Positions 26,687 through 34,871 of a DNA stretch of 64,000 bases are shown piece by piece (the first letter of the stretch is position 1; every line of letters starts with the position of its first letter). The notes beneath the pieces were generated by a model. It saw only the letters and a list, made by a program, of their open reading frames with translations. It did not search any database and was not told the origin of the DNA. A program made the position numbers and the translations under genes. The stretch comes from Antarctobacter albus (lineage in GTDB: Bacteria; Pseudomonadota; Alphaproteobacteria; Rhodobacterales; Rhodobacteraceae). Location: positions 1 to 64,000 of the forward strand of contig NZ_FMZI01000016.1 of the NCBI RefSeq assembly GCF_900101505.1, written 5' to 3'.

Positions 26687-27316
26687 ATGCCCTATACATA
26701 CGAAAAAGACGGCGCGGCCATCTACAAGGAGAGCTTTGCCACAATCCGAGCCGAGGCAGAGCTGGACCGCTTTGCCCGCGACGAGGAACAGGTGGTGGTG
26801 CGCATGATCCATGCCGCCGGACTGGTGGGGCTGGAACGCGACGTGAAGGTCTCGCCCGGCATGGTCGCGGCGGCGCGGACGGCGCTGGAGGCGGGCGCGC
26901 CGATCTTTTGCGATGCCTTCATGGTGTCCGAGGGGGTGACGCGCAAACGTCTGCCTGCGGGCAATGACGTGATCTGCACCCTGCGCGAGCCTGAAGTGCC
27001 GCAACTGGCGGCGCAACTGGGCACGACGCGCTCGGCGGCGGCGCTGGAACTGTGGCGCCCCCGGCTGGAAGGGGCGCTGGTGGCCATCGGCAACGCGCCA
27101 ACGGCGCTGTTTCACCTGCTGGAAATGCTCGAGGACCCGGAGTGCCCGCGCCCGGCGGCGATCATCGGCTGCCCGGTCGGTTTTGTCGGCGCGCGCGAAA
27201 GCAAGGATGCCTTGTGGGAGGCACAGCCGGTGCCCTCGCTGATCGTCGAGGGGCGGCTGGGTGGCAGCGCCATCACCGTCGCGGCGATCAACGCCATCGC
27301 GAGCCGCGCGGAATGA
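26687..27316 (+). CDS. cobH: Precorrin-8X methylmutase
   Basis: Moves the C11 methyl group to C12, giving hydrogenobyrinic acid. 209 residues, the usual size. The active-site histidine is in VVVRMIHAAGLVG (about residue 43). Other blocks: IFCDAFMVSEGVTRKRLPAGNDVICTL, LVAIGNAPTALFHLLEML, AAIIGCPVGFVGARESKDAL, and the C-terminal GGSAITVAAINAIA. It lies between cobG and cobI in the riboswitch operon and overlaps cobI by ATGA. Confidence 0.94.
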   Translation: MPYTYEKDGAAIYKESFATIRAEAELDRFARDEEQVVVRMIHAAGLVGLERDVKVSPGMVAAARTALEAGAPIFCDAFMVSEGVTRKRLPAGNDVICTLREPEVPQLAAQLGTTRSAAALELWRPRLEGALVAIGNAPTALFHLLEMLEDPECPRPAAIIGCPVGFVGARESKDALWEAQPVPSLIVEGRLGGSAITVAAINAIASRAE

Positions 27317-28041
27317 GGGGCGGGACGGTTTTCGGCGTCGGGCTGGGCCCCGGCGACCCCGAGCTGATGAGCGTGCGCGCCGATCGTCTGGTCCGCAACG
27401 CGCGGCACGTGGCCTTTTTCCGCAAGGCGGGGCGGTCAGGCCGCGCACGCGGGATCGTCGACGGAATGCTGCGCGAGGATGCGGTGGAATTCCCGATGGA
27501 ATACCCGGTCACGACCGAGATTCCGCTGTCCGACCCGCGCTACAACCAGATCCTCGCGGCCTTCTACGCCGATTGCGTCGCGCATCTGAAGGCGCTGGTC
27601 GCGGCGGGTGAGGACGTGGTGGTGCTCTGTGAAGGAGACCCCTTCTTCTACGGTTCTTTCATGCATCTCTATACCCGGCTCAAGGACGACGTGCCGGTGC
27701 ATGTGGTGCCCGCGATTACCGGCATGTCGGCGGCCTGGACGGCGACCGGCGCGCCGGTCACCTGGGGCGATGACATCCTGTCCGTGCTGATGGGGACGCT
27801 GCCCCTGGCGGAACTGACGCGCGGGGCGCTGGATGCGGATGCGCTGGTGGTGATGAAGATCGGGCGCAACCTGCCCAAGATCCGCGAGGCGCTGCAGGCG
27901 GCGGGCAAGATGGACCGCGCCTGGTTGGTGGAATACGCCAGCATGGAGGGCCAGACCGTCATGCCGCTGGTCGAGGCGGATGACCGCGTGTCGCCCTATT
28001 TTTCCATCGTCATCGTGCATGGTCAGGGGCGGCGGCCATGA
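27313..28041 (+). CDS. cobI: Precorrin-2 C20-methyltransferase
   Basis: SAM-dependent class III methyltransferase, 242 residues. It begins GTVFGVGLGPGDPELMSVRADRLV and continues with LCEGDPFFYGSFMHLYTRL and VVPAITGMSAAWTATGAPVTWGDD, both CobI-specific. ATG 27313 overlaps the cobH stop and its own stop overlaps cobJ, so translation is coupled. It methylates precorrin-2 (made by CobA, encoded downstream) to precorrin-3A. Confidence 0.93.
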   Translation: MRGGTVFGVGLGPGDPELMSVRADRLVRNARHVAFFRKAGRSGRARGIVDGMLREDAVEFPMEYPVTTEIPLSDPRYNQILAAFYADCVAHLKALVAAGEDVVVLCEGDPFFYGSFMHLYTRLKDDVPVHVVPAITGMSAAWTATGAPVTWGDDILSVLMGTLPLAELTRGALDADALVVMKIGRNLPKIREALQAAGKMDRAWLVEYASMEGQTVMPLVEADDRVSPYFSIVIVHGQGRRP

Positions 28042-28790
28042 GCGGCTGGGTCGTGATTGCCGGGCTTGGCCCGGGGGACGAAGCGTTGGTGACCCCCGAA
28101 GTGTCGGCGGCCGTGCAGGAGGCGACCGATATCGTCGGCTATATTCCCTACGTGCGCCGCATCGCGCCGCGCGACGGGCTGCGCCTGCACGAAAGCGACA
28201 ACCGCGTGGAACTGGACCGCGCGCGCCATGCACTGGAAATGGCGGCAGAGGGGCGACGGGTGGTCGTGGTGTCCTCTGGCGATCCGGGAGTCTTTGCCAT
28301 GGCCTCGGCGGTGTTCGAGGCGGTGGAGGCCGGGCCGGACGCCTGGCGCGCGCTGGAGATCCGCGTGCTGCCCGGCATCACCGCGATGCTTGCGGCGGCG
28401 GCCAAGGCGGGTGCGCCCCTGGGCCATGATTTCTGCGCCATCAACCTTAGCGACAACCTCAAACCCTGGGCGTTGATCGAGAAACGCCTGCGGCTGGCGG
28501 CAGAGGCGGATTTTGCGATGGGGTTTTACAATCCCCGGTCCAAGTCCCGTCCCGAGGGCTTTGGCCGTGCCTTGGACGTGTTGCGCGAAGCCTGCGAACC
28601 GGAGCGGGTGATCATCTTTGCCCGCGCCGTGTCGACGCCCGAGGAAGAGCTGCGGGTGGTCCGCCTGAGCGATGCCACGCCCGAAATGGCCGACATGCGC
28701 ACCGTCGTCCTTGTCGGCTCGTCCCTGACGCGGGTGATCGAGCGGGACGGCGCGCCTTGGGTCTACACTCCCAGGTCCGTCCCGGCATGA
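28038..28790 (+). CDS. cobJ: Precorrin-3B C17-methyltransferase
   Basis: Catalyses C17 methylation with ring contraction to precorrin-4. 250 residues. The class III methyltransferase start VVIAGLGPGDEALVTPEVSAAVQEATDIVGYIPYV is diagnostic for CobJ/CbiH, followed by VVSSGDPGVFAMASAVFEAVE, VLPGITAMLAAAAKAGAPLGHDFCAINLSD and FYNPRSKSRPEGFGRALDVLRE. Its 3' end overlaps the convergent cobK by 28 bp (28763-28790). Confidence 0.94.
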   Translation: MSGWVVIAGLGPGDEALVTPEVSAAVQEATDIVGYIPYVRRIAPRDGLRLHESDNRVELDRARHALEMAAEGRRVVVVSSGDPGVFAMASAVFEAVEAGPDAWRALEIRVLPGITAMLAAAAKAGAPLGHDFCAINLSDNLKPWALIEKRLRLAAEADFAMGFYNPRSKSRPEGFGRALDVLREACEPERVIIFARAVSTPEEELRVVRLSDATPEMADMRTVVLVGSSLTRVIERDGAPWVYTPRSVPA

Positions 28791-29518
28791 GCCAACCAGT
28801 CGAGCACCTCTGTCGGCGTCGCGACCTCGTGCCTGTCCGGCAGGGCGGGGCGGTCGATCATCACGACGGGGATGTTCAAGGCGCGCGCGGCGTCGAGCTT
28901 TGCCGAGGCGCCGCTGCCGCCCGCGTTCTTCGACACCACCAGGTCAATTCCGTGTTCCTGCATCAGCGCGCGGTCGCCATCGGGGGTGAACGGCCCACGA
29001 TCCACGATGACATGGTATTCGGCAAAGGGCGGCGAGGTTTTCGGCGGATCGACCAGCCGCAGCAGGTAGAAATGCTGCGGGTTGGGGGCAAACTCGTCCA
29101 GGTGCATCCGGCCCACGGCCAGCATGACGCGGCGGGGCGTCGTGTCCAGCGCGGCGACCGCCCCGGCAATGTCCGGCACGTGGCGCCAGCGGTCGCCGGC
29201 CTGCGGCTGCCAGGCGGGCCGGGTCAGGGCCAGCATGGGGATACCCGCCTGTTGGGCCGCGTGCACCGCGTTCGCGCTCATCTGCGCGGCAAAGGGGTGG
29301 GTGGCGTCGACCAGGTGCGTGATGCCGGTGTCGCGGATGTACCTTGCAAGCCCCTCGATGCCGCCGAATCCGCCGACCCGCTGCGGCAAGGGCTGGCGGC
29401 GCGGGCGGTCGACCCGTCCCGCAAAGCTGACGGTGCCCCGAAGCCCGCGTTCCGCCATCAGGTTGGCCAGCGCCGTGGCCTCTGTCGTGCCGCCCAGGAT
29501 CAGGAGGTTCGGGGTCAT
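28763..29518 (-). CDS. cobK: Precorrin-6A reductase, on the strand opposite to its operon
   Basis: NADPH-dependent reduction of precorrin-6A to 6B. 251 residues. Family features: LLILGGTTEATALANLMAERG, THLVDATHPFAAQMSANAVHAAQQAGIP, VMLAVGRMHLDEFA, and DLVVSKNAGGSGASAKLDAARALNIPVVMIDRP. Its stop lies within the end of cobJ, and its start codon (29518-29516) interlocks with the cobL ATG (29517-29519). Any minus-strand promoter must therefore lie inside cobL. The ribosome site GGGAG is likewise within cobL. Genes on both sides read plus. Confidence 0.93.
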   Translation of the reverse strand: MTPNLLILGGTTEATALANLMAERGLRGTVSFAGRVDRPRRQPLPQRVGGFGGIEGLARYIRDTGITHLVDATHPFAAQMSANAVHAAQQAGIPMLALTRPAWQPQAGDRWRHVPDIAGAVAALDTTPRRVMLAVGRMHLDEFAPNPQHFYLLRLVDPPKTSPPFAEYHVIVDRGPFTPDGDRALMQEHGIDLVVSKNAGGSGASAKLDAARALNIPVVMIDRPALPDRHEVATPTEVLDWLAHAGTDLGV

Positions 29519-30716
29519 GTCTGAGGGCGCTCCCTGGCTGGTGATCATCGGTCTGGGCGAAGATGGACCGGAGGGGCTGTCCCCTGCAAGCCGTGCCGCA
29601 CTGGAACGGGCCGAAATCATCATGGGGCCACCGCGTCACCTGGCCTTGCTGCCGGACATGGGCGCGGAGCGCGTGGAATGGCCGGTGCCTTTTGCCGATG
29701 GGCTGGATCTGTTGGAAGGGTACAGGGGCCGTCAGGTGGCGGTGCTGGCCTCGGGGGATCCCTTCTGGTTCGGCGCGGGCAGCGTGATCGCGCGGCGGTT
29801 CGAGCCCGGGGAGTGGCAGGCCTTGCCGGGGGTGTCCTGTTTCTCGCTTGTGGCGGCGCGGCTGGGCTGGGCCATGGACAAGGTGCTGTGCCTCGGGCAC
29901 CACGCGGCGCCCTTGACGCGGTTGCGATCTTACCTGGCCCCTGGCGTGCGGATGATCCTCACCCTGCGCGATGGCGACGCCGTGGCGGACCTGGGCGGAT
30001 ACCTTGCCGGGCTTGGATTCGGCGCCTCGCGGCTTTGGGTGATGGAGGCGCTGGGAGGTCCGCGGGAACGCGTGACCGAGATGCTGGCAGGTGCGGCGTC
30101 CGGGGTGTTCTCGCACCCCGTTGTCGTGGCGGTCGAGATCGCGGGCGAAGGGGCCGTGCTGCCCTGTACCTCGGGCATCGACGACGGTTTTTTCGACAGC
30201 GACGGCGTGATGACCAAGCGCCCGATGCGGGCGCTGACCCTGTCGGCGCTGGCGCCCAAACCGGGGGAACGGCTTTGGGACATCGGCGGAGGCTCTGGCA
30301 GCATCGGGATCGAGTGGCTGCTGAGCCATCCGACGACCCAAGCCGTCGCCATCGAGCCGCGCGCGGACCGGATTGCGCTGATCCGCGCCAATGCGGCAGC
30401 GCTGGGCGTGGACCGCTTGCAGGTGGTCGAAGGCCGCGCGCCGGAGGCCCTGGCGGGGTTGGACGCGCCGGACGTGGTCTTTGTCGGCGGGGGATTGAGC
30501 GGGGACCTGCTGGACTGGTTGTTTTCGCACCTGCCCGGCGGAACGCGATTGGTGGCCAACGCGGTGACGCTGGAAAGCGAGGCGCAGTTGATCGCGGCCC
30601 ATGCGGCGCGGGGCGGCGACCTGTTGCGGATCGAACTGGCGCAGGCGGCGGCCCTTGGCCCGCGCCGGGGATGGAAAGCCGCCTACCCGGTGGTGCAATG
30701 GAGCGTGACGTTGTGA
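29517..30716 (+). CDS. cobL: Precorrin-6B C5,15-methyltransferase (decarboxylating)
   Basis: Bifunctional enzyme, 399 residues. The N-terminal CbiE-like methyltransferase covers about residues 1-205 (LVIIGLGEDGPEGLSPASRAAL, VAVLASGDPFWFG, GVSCFSLVAARLGWAM). The C-terminal CbiT-like Rossmann methyltransferase (LSALAPKPGERLWDIGGGSGSIGIEWLL, AVAIEPRADRI, DVVFVGGGLS) methylates C5/C15 and decarboxylates ring C. AGGAGG upstream of ATG 29517 sits inside cobK codons. The natural CbiE-CbiT fusion is standard in aerobic producers. Confidence 0.94.
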   Translation: MSEGAPWLVIIGLGEDGPEGLSPASRAALERAEIIMGPPRHLALLPDMGAERVEWPVPFADGLDLLEGYRGRQVAVLASGDPFWFGAGSVIARRFEPGEWQALPGVSCFSLVAARLGWAMDKVLCLGHHAAPLTRLRSYLAPGVRMILTLRDGDAVADLGGYLAGLGFGASRLWVMEALGGPRERVTEMLAGAASGVFSHPVVVAVEIAGEGAVLPCTSGIDDGFFDSDGVMTKRPMRALTLSALAPKPGERLWDIGGGSGSIGIEWLLSHPTTQAVAIEPRADRIALIRANAAALGVDRLQVVEGRAPEALAGLDAPDVVFVGGGLSGDLLDWLFSHLPGGTRLVANAVTLESEAQLIAAHAARGGDLLRIELAQAAALGPRRGWKAAYPVVQWSVTL

Positions 30717-31081
30717 TCGTCGCGGGGTTCGGATTTCGTGGCGCGGTCTCGGTGCAGGGCCTGGCCGATGCATTGGACGGGGCTGGATCGGGGCAGACGG
30801 TCTCGGCGCTTGCCACCGCTGCGGACAAGGCGGAAACGCCAGTATTCATGGCCTTCGCACGCCAGATGGGGCTGCCGGTGATCGGGATTGACGCCGCCAC
30901 GCTCTCGGCGCAGGAGGTGAGAACGCAATCGGTGGCCAGCACGGCGGCGCGCCAGACCGGCAGCCTTGCCGAGGCGGCGGCACTGGCGGCGGCGGGGCCG
31001 GGGGCGCGGCTGATCGTGACACGGGTCGTGTCAGAGGACCGAATGGCGACCTGCGCGCTGGCAGAAGGAGAGGGCGCATGA
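30698..31081 (+). CDS. cobE: CobE, CbiG C-terminal-like cobalamin protein
   Basis: About 127 residues matching the CobE/CbiG C-terminal domain: [80 protein letters not shown], and [20 protein letters not shown]. Its exact biochemical role is unsettled in the family. ATG 30698 is given, but a GTG at 30713 has a better-spaced GGAG and makes a GTGA overlap with the cobL stop; that would shorten the protein by 5 residues. It overlaps cobM by ATGA. Confidence 0.85.
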   Translation: MERDVVIVAGFGFRGAVSVQGLADALDGAGSGQTVSALATAADKAETPVFMAFARQMGLPVIGIDAATLSAQEVRTQSVASTAARQTGSLAEAAALAAAGPGARLIVTRVVSEDRMATCALAEGEGA

Positions 31082-31872
31082 CAGTTCATTTCATCGGGGC
31101 AGGACCGGGGGCAGCGGACCTTTTGACCCTGCGCGGGCGCGACCTGATCGCCGCCTGTCCGGTCTGTCTTTACGCCGGATCTTTGGTGCCCGAGGCGGTG
31201 CTGGCGCATTGCCCGCCGGATGCGAAGATCGTGAACACGGCGCCGATGGATCTTGACGCCATCGTCGCGGAAATCGCCGCGGCCCATGCCGAGGGCATGG
31301 ACGTGGCGCGGCTGCACTCCGGCGACCTGTCGGTCTGGTCGGCGATGGGTGAACAGCTGCGGCGGCTGGACGCTCTGGGCATTCCCTATGACGTGACGCC
31401 GGGCGTGCCTTCTTTCTCGGCGGCGGCGGCAGCTCTGGCGGTGGAGCTGACGGTGCCGGAACTGGCGCAATCCGTTGTCTTGACGCGCACGCAAGGCCGC
31501 GCCTCGCCCATGCCCGAGGGCGAGAGCCTCGCGAATTTCGCCCGCACGGGTGCGACGCTGGCGCTGCACCTGTCGGTGGGGCAACTGGAAAAGGTTCAGG
31601 CCGACCTGCTGCCCGGCTATGGCGCCGATTGTCCCGTGGCCGTGGTCTATCGCGCCAGCTGGCCCGACCAGCGGGTGATCCGCTGCACGCTGGGCACGCT
31701 GACAGAGGCGGTGGACGACGGGATCTCGCGCACGGCGCTGATCCTTGTAGGCGCAGCGCTGGGCGAGGGGCCGCGTGCGGAAAGCCGGCTCTATGCGGCG
31801 GATTATGACAGGCGCTACCGGCCGCAGAGCGCCGATAGCCCCTGGGCGGAGTGGCAACATGGCGATGACTGA
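31078..31872 (+). CDS. cobM: Precorrin-4 C11-methyltransferase
   Basis: SAM-dependent class III methyltransferase, 264 residues. CobM/CbiF features: [101 protein letters not shown] and [20 protein letters not shown]. It overlaps cobE at the start and cobB (ATG 31859) by 14 bp at the end, continuing the tightly coupled operon. Confidence 0.94.
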   Translation: MTVHFIGAGPGAADLLTLRGRDLIAACPVCLYAGSLVPEAVLAHCPPDAKIVNTAPMDLDAIVAEIAAAHAEGMDVARLHSGDLSVWSAMGEQLRRLDALGIPYDVTPGVPSFSAAAAALAVELTVPELAQSVVLTRTQGRASPMPEGESLANFARTGATLALHLSVGQLEKVQADLLPGYGADCPVAVVYRASWPDQRVIRCTLGTLTEAVDDGISRTALILVGAALGEGPRAESRLYAADYDRRYRPQSADSPWAEWQHGDD

Positions 31873-33223
31873 TCTTCCCCCCGGCCTGATGATCTCGGCC
31901 CCCGCCTCGGGCACCGGCAAGACCACCGTCATGCTGGGACTGCTGCGGGCCTTGCGCGACGAGGGGCTGTCTGTGCAGCCCTTCAAGTCCGGCCCCGATT
32001 ACATCGACCCGGCCTTTCACCTCGCGGCCAGCGGGCGGGCGTCGTTCAACCTGGATACCTGGGCGATGGACGGTGGCTTGCTGGATGCGGTCGCGGCGCA
32101 GGCGGGTGGCGCGGATATCTGCATCGGCGAAGGGTCGATGGGGCTTTATGACGGTGTGGCGACGCGCGGGCAGTCGGGCTTCGGCTCTTCGGCGGAGACG
32201 GCGCGGCGCATGGGCTGGCCCGTCGTGTTGGTCGTCGATGTGGGTGGACAGGCGCAATCGGCAGCGGCCACGGCGATGGGATTCCGTGATTACATGCCCG
32301 ACCTGCCCTTTGCGGGGGTGATCCTGAACCGCTGCGCCTCGCCCCGGCATGAACGGCTGACGCGGCTGGGCATGGAGAAGGCGGGAATCAAGGTCCTGGG
32401 CGTGCTGCCCCGGCGCGGTGACCTGACCCTGCCGGAACGCCACCTGGGCCTGATCCAGGCGGTCGAGCACCCCGACCTTGAGGCGGCGATCGCGGGCTAT
32501 GCCGATTTCCTGCGTGATCACGTGGACCTTGCCGCGATCCGGGCGGTGGCGGATGGGCGGTCGGACGCCCCGGCCACCGGGCTGCGCCCGGCAGCGGCCC
32601 GCCCGCCAGCCGCATCCGACTTGCCCCGCCCCCCGGCGCAGCGGATCGCGCTGGCCCGGGACGCGGCGTTTTCCTTTACCTATCCGCATTTGCTGGAAGG
32701 ATGGCGCGCGGCAGGAGCCGAGATCCTGCCGTTTTCGCCGCTCGCGGACGAGGCGCCCGATGACAGCGCCGACATGGTCTGGTTGCCCGGCGGCTACCCC
32801 GAATTGCACGCCGGGCGGCTGGCCGCGGCGGAGCGTTTCCGAGCGGGATTGCGGAGTTTTGCCGAGACGCGGCCCGTGCATGGCGAATGCGGTGGATACA
32901 TGGCGCTTGGCGCAGCATTGGTGGACAAAGAGGGCGTTTCGCACCGGATGGCGGGCCTTTTGGGGCTGGTCACCTCGTATGAAAAGCGCAAGTTCCACCT
33001 GGGATATCGCCGCGCGGTGCTGGAGGCGGAGATGACGGGCTTTGCGCCGGGGACAGCCCTGCGCGGGCATGAATTCCACTATTCCACTATCCTCGACCAA
33101 CCCGACGCGCCGCTGGCGGCGGTCGCGGATGCGGATGGCAACCCGGTGCCAGAGACCGGCTCTCGCAAGGGGCATGTCACCGGCACCTTCTTTCACCTGA
33201 TCACGGCGGAGGTTCCGGCATGA
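31859..33223 (+). CDS. cobB: Hydrogenobyrinic acid a,c-diamide synthase
   Basis: Glutamine amidotransferase, 454 residues. The ATPase half has the P-loop [21 protein letters not shown], then [15 protein letters not shown] and [11 protein letters not shown]. The glutaminase half has [11 protein letters not shown] and the cysteine motif [12 protein letters not shown] Pro/Ala-rich linker (about 235-262) joins the halves. ATG 31859 has GGAG 9 bp upstream; the second ATG at 31865 is a possible alternative. It overlaps cobM and cobA. Confidence 0.93.
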   Translation: MAMTDLPPGLMISAPASGTGKTTVMLGLLRALRDEGLSVQPFKSGPDYIDPAFHLAASGRASFNLDTWAMDGGLLDAVAAQAGGADICIGEGSMGLYDGVATRGQSGFGSSAETARRMGWPVVLVVDVGGQAQSAAATAMGFRDYMPDLPFAGVILNRCASPRHERLTRLGMEKAGIKVLGVLPRRGDLTLPERHLGLIQAVEHPDLEAAIAGYADFLRDHVDLAAIRAVADGRSDAPATGLRPAAARPPAASDLPRPPAQRIALARDAAFSFTYPHLLEGWRAAGAEILPFSPLADEAPDDSADMVWLPGGYPELHAGRLAAAERFRAGLRSFAETRPVHGECGGYMALGAALVDKEGVSHRMAGLLGLVTSYEKRKFHLGYRRAVLEAEMTGFAPGTALRGHEFHYSTILDQPDAPLAAVADADGNPVPETGSRKGHVTGTFFHLITAEVPA

Positions 33224-33954
33224 GCGGTTTCGTCAGTTTCGTGGGCAGCGGGCCGGGCGATCCCGAGCTTCTGACGCTCAAGGCCGTGGACCGGCTGAAG
33301 CGCGCCGATGCGGTGCTCTTCGATGACCTGTCCTCTGGGCCGATCCTGACCCATGTTCGCCCAGGTGCTGACCTGATCGGCGTGGGCAAACGGGCCGGGC
33401 GGCCCTCGCCCAAGCAGAACCATGTCAGCCAGTTGCTGGTGGAGTACGCGCAGGAGGGCGGGCGGATTGTCCGTTTGAAATCAGGGGATTCCGGGCTGTT
33501 CGGGCGGCTTGAGGAAGAACAGGTGGCGCTGCGCGCGGCGGGCATCGACTATGAGATCATCCCCGGCATTCCCTCTGCCGTGGCGGCGGCGGCGGCCTGT
33601 GGCATTCCCCTGACCCGGCGGCTGACGGCGCGGCGGGTGCAATTCGTCACCGGGCATGATGCCAGCGGCGCGTTGCCCCCGGACCTGGACCTCAAGGCGC
33701 TGGCCGATCCGGGCGCCATGACCGTGGTCTTCATGGGCAAGCGGACCTTTCCGAAACTGGCAGAAGCCTTGATTTCCAATGGCTTGCCAGGGACGACCCC
33801 GGCCATCCTGGCCGAGGCGGTCTGTACCTCCGAGCAGAGCCTGCACAGGGACACGGTGGCGGGTCTGTCGGCGCGACTGGCGGGCGAGATCGGGACCAAA
33901 CCGGCGCTGATCCTGTACGGGCCGATGGCCGAATTGGGGGTGGGGTTTGACTGA
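33220..33954 (+). CDS. cobA: Uroporphyrinogen-III C-methyltransferase (SUMT)
   Basis: Makes precorrin-2, the branch from haem synthesis into corrins. 244 residues: SFVGSGPGDPELLTLKAVDRLKRADAVLFDDL, GKRAGRPSPKQNHVSQLLVEYAQEGGRIVRLKSGDSGLFGRLEEE, GIPSAVAAAAACGIPLTRR and TVVFMGKRTFPKLAEALI. There is no CysG-type precorrin-2 dehydrogenase/ferrochelatase domain, so it is a stand-alone SUMT dedicated to B12. It overlaps cobF by 8 bp. Confidence 0.93.
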   Translation: MSGFVSFVGSGPGDPELLTLKAVDRLKRADAVLFDDLSSGPILTHVRPGADLIGVGKRAGRPSPKQNHVSQLLVEYAQEGGRIVRLKSGDSGLFGRLEEEQVALRAAGIDYEIIPGIPSAVAAAAACGIPLTRRLTARRVQFVTGHDASGALPPDLDLKALADPGAMTVVFMGKRTFPKLAEALISNGLPGTTPAILAEAVCTSEQSLHRDTVAGLSARLAGEIGTKPALILYGPMAELGVGFD

Positions 33955-34687
33955 GCTCTGGCTGGTCGGGATCGGGACAGGCAACCCGGACCATCTGACC
34001 TTGCAGGGCCAGCGCGCATTGCGCGAGGCCGCGACGGTCCTGATCCCGCGCAAGGGCGTGGCCAAGGAGGACCTGGCCGAGGTGCGCCACGAGATATTGC
34101 GGCGCGCGGGCGCGGTGGCACAGGTTGTGCCCTTTGACATGCCGGTTCGGGATGAGAACCTGCCCTACCAGGAGCGGGTGGCGCGCTGGCACGACGCCAT
34201 TGCCGACCGCTGGATTGCGGCGCTGGACGGCGCGCCCGAAGGGCCCGTGGCGCTGCTGGTCTGGGGCGATCCGGGGTTGTACGACAGCACGTTGCGGATT
34301 GCGGAACGGCTGAGCGGCGAGGTGAAAGTCAAGGTTTTTCCGGGGGTTACGGCGCTTCAGGCGCTGACGGCCGCCCATGCGATCCCGTTCAACACGGTCA
34401 ATGGGGCGGTCATGGTCACGACCGGACGACGTCTGCGTGATCACGGCTGGCCCGCGGGGGCAGAGACCGTGGTGGTCATGCTGGATGGTGAGTGTTCCTT
34501 TCAACAGATTGATCCAAAAAGGATTTCGATCTGGTGGGGCGGCTTTCTGGGGATGCCGGAACAGGTGCTGGAGGCCGGTCCTCTGGCGGAAACATCCGCC
34601 CGGATCGTGGCCACGCGAGCCGAGGCGCGGGCGCGGCACGGCTGGATCATGGACACCTACCTGATGCGGAAAGACGAGCGGGGCTGA
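33947..34687 (+). CDS. cobF: Precorrin-6A synthase (deacetylating)
   Basis: C1-methyltransferase specific to the aerobic pathway, 246 residues. ELWLVGIGTGNPDHLTLQGQRALREA is the CobF N-terminus. LPYQERVARWHDAIADRW, LLVWGDPGLYDSTLRIAERL, VFPGVTALQALTAAHAIPFNTVNGAVMVTTGRRL and SIWWGGFLGMPEQVLEAG follow. The start codon is TTG at 33947, preceded by a GGGGTGGGG tract, overlapping the end of cobA. It is the last gene of the riboswitch-1 operon; a palindromic region follows. Confidence 0.92.
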   Translation: MTELWLVGIGTGNPDHLTLQGQRALREAATVLIPRKGVAKEDLAEVRHEILRRAGAVAQVVPFDMPVRDENLPYQERVARWHDAIADRWIAALDGAPEGPVALLVWGDPGLYDSTLRIAERLSGEVKVKVFPGVTALQALTAAHAIPFNTVNGAVMVTTGRRLRDHGWPAGAETVVVMLDGECSFQQIDPKRISIWWGGFLGMPEQVLEAGPLAETSARIVATRAEARARHGWIMDTYLMRKDERG

Positions 34688-34700
34688 GGCCCCGGATCTT

Positions 34701-34746
34701 GTACGTTTTGTACAAAACGTACGTCGAAATCAGCATTTTGTACAAA
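34701..34746. promoter_or_regulatory. 22-bp perfect palindrome plus second TTTGTACAAA site
   Basis: Arms GTACGTTTTGT (34701-34711) and ACAAAACGTAC (34712-34722) form an uninterrupted 22-bp palindrome. A second symmetric site TTTGTACAAA lies at 34737-34746. Their centres are 30 bp apart, about three helical turns. They sit between cobF and the protease gene, in an otherwise GC-rich region. This looks like a two-site operator. The cognate regulator is not identifiable here. Confidence 0.6.
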
Positions 34747-34871
34747 GCGGCAAGGGATCGTTAACCCATTGCCGTGACCGTCGCGGACCGCTCCGGGAAA
34801 TCCGGACTCGGTTGCCGGGAAAGTCCTGTTAGACTGCAGGCGGATTTTCCCCTGCCGAAGGACGTTCGTCC

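Noticed and set aside
28944-30773. 609-codon minus-strand frame across cobL
   Set aside because: Arg/His/Pro-rich shadow; cobL and cobK are firmly identified in other frames.
31091-33196. 701-codon minus-strand frame across cobM and cobB
   Set aside because: No recognisable domain; overlaps two well-identified cob genes.
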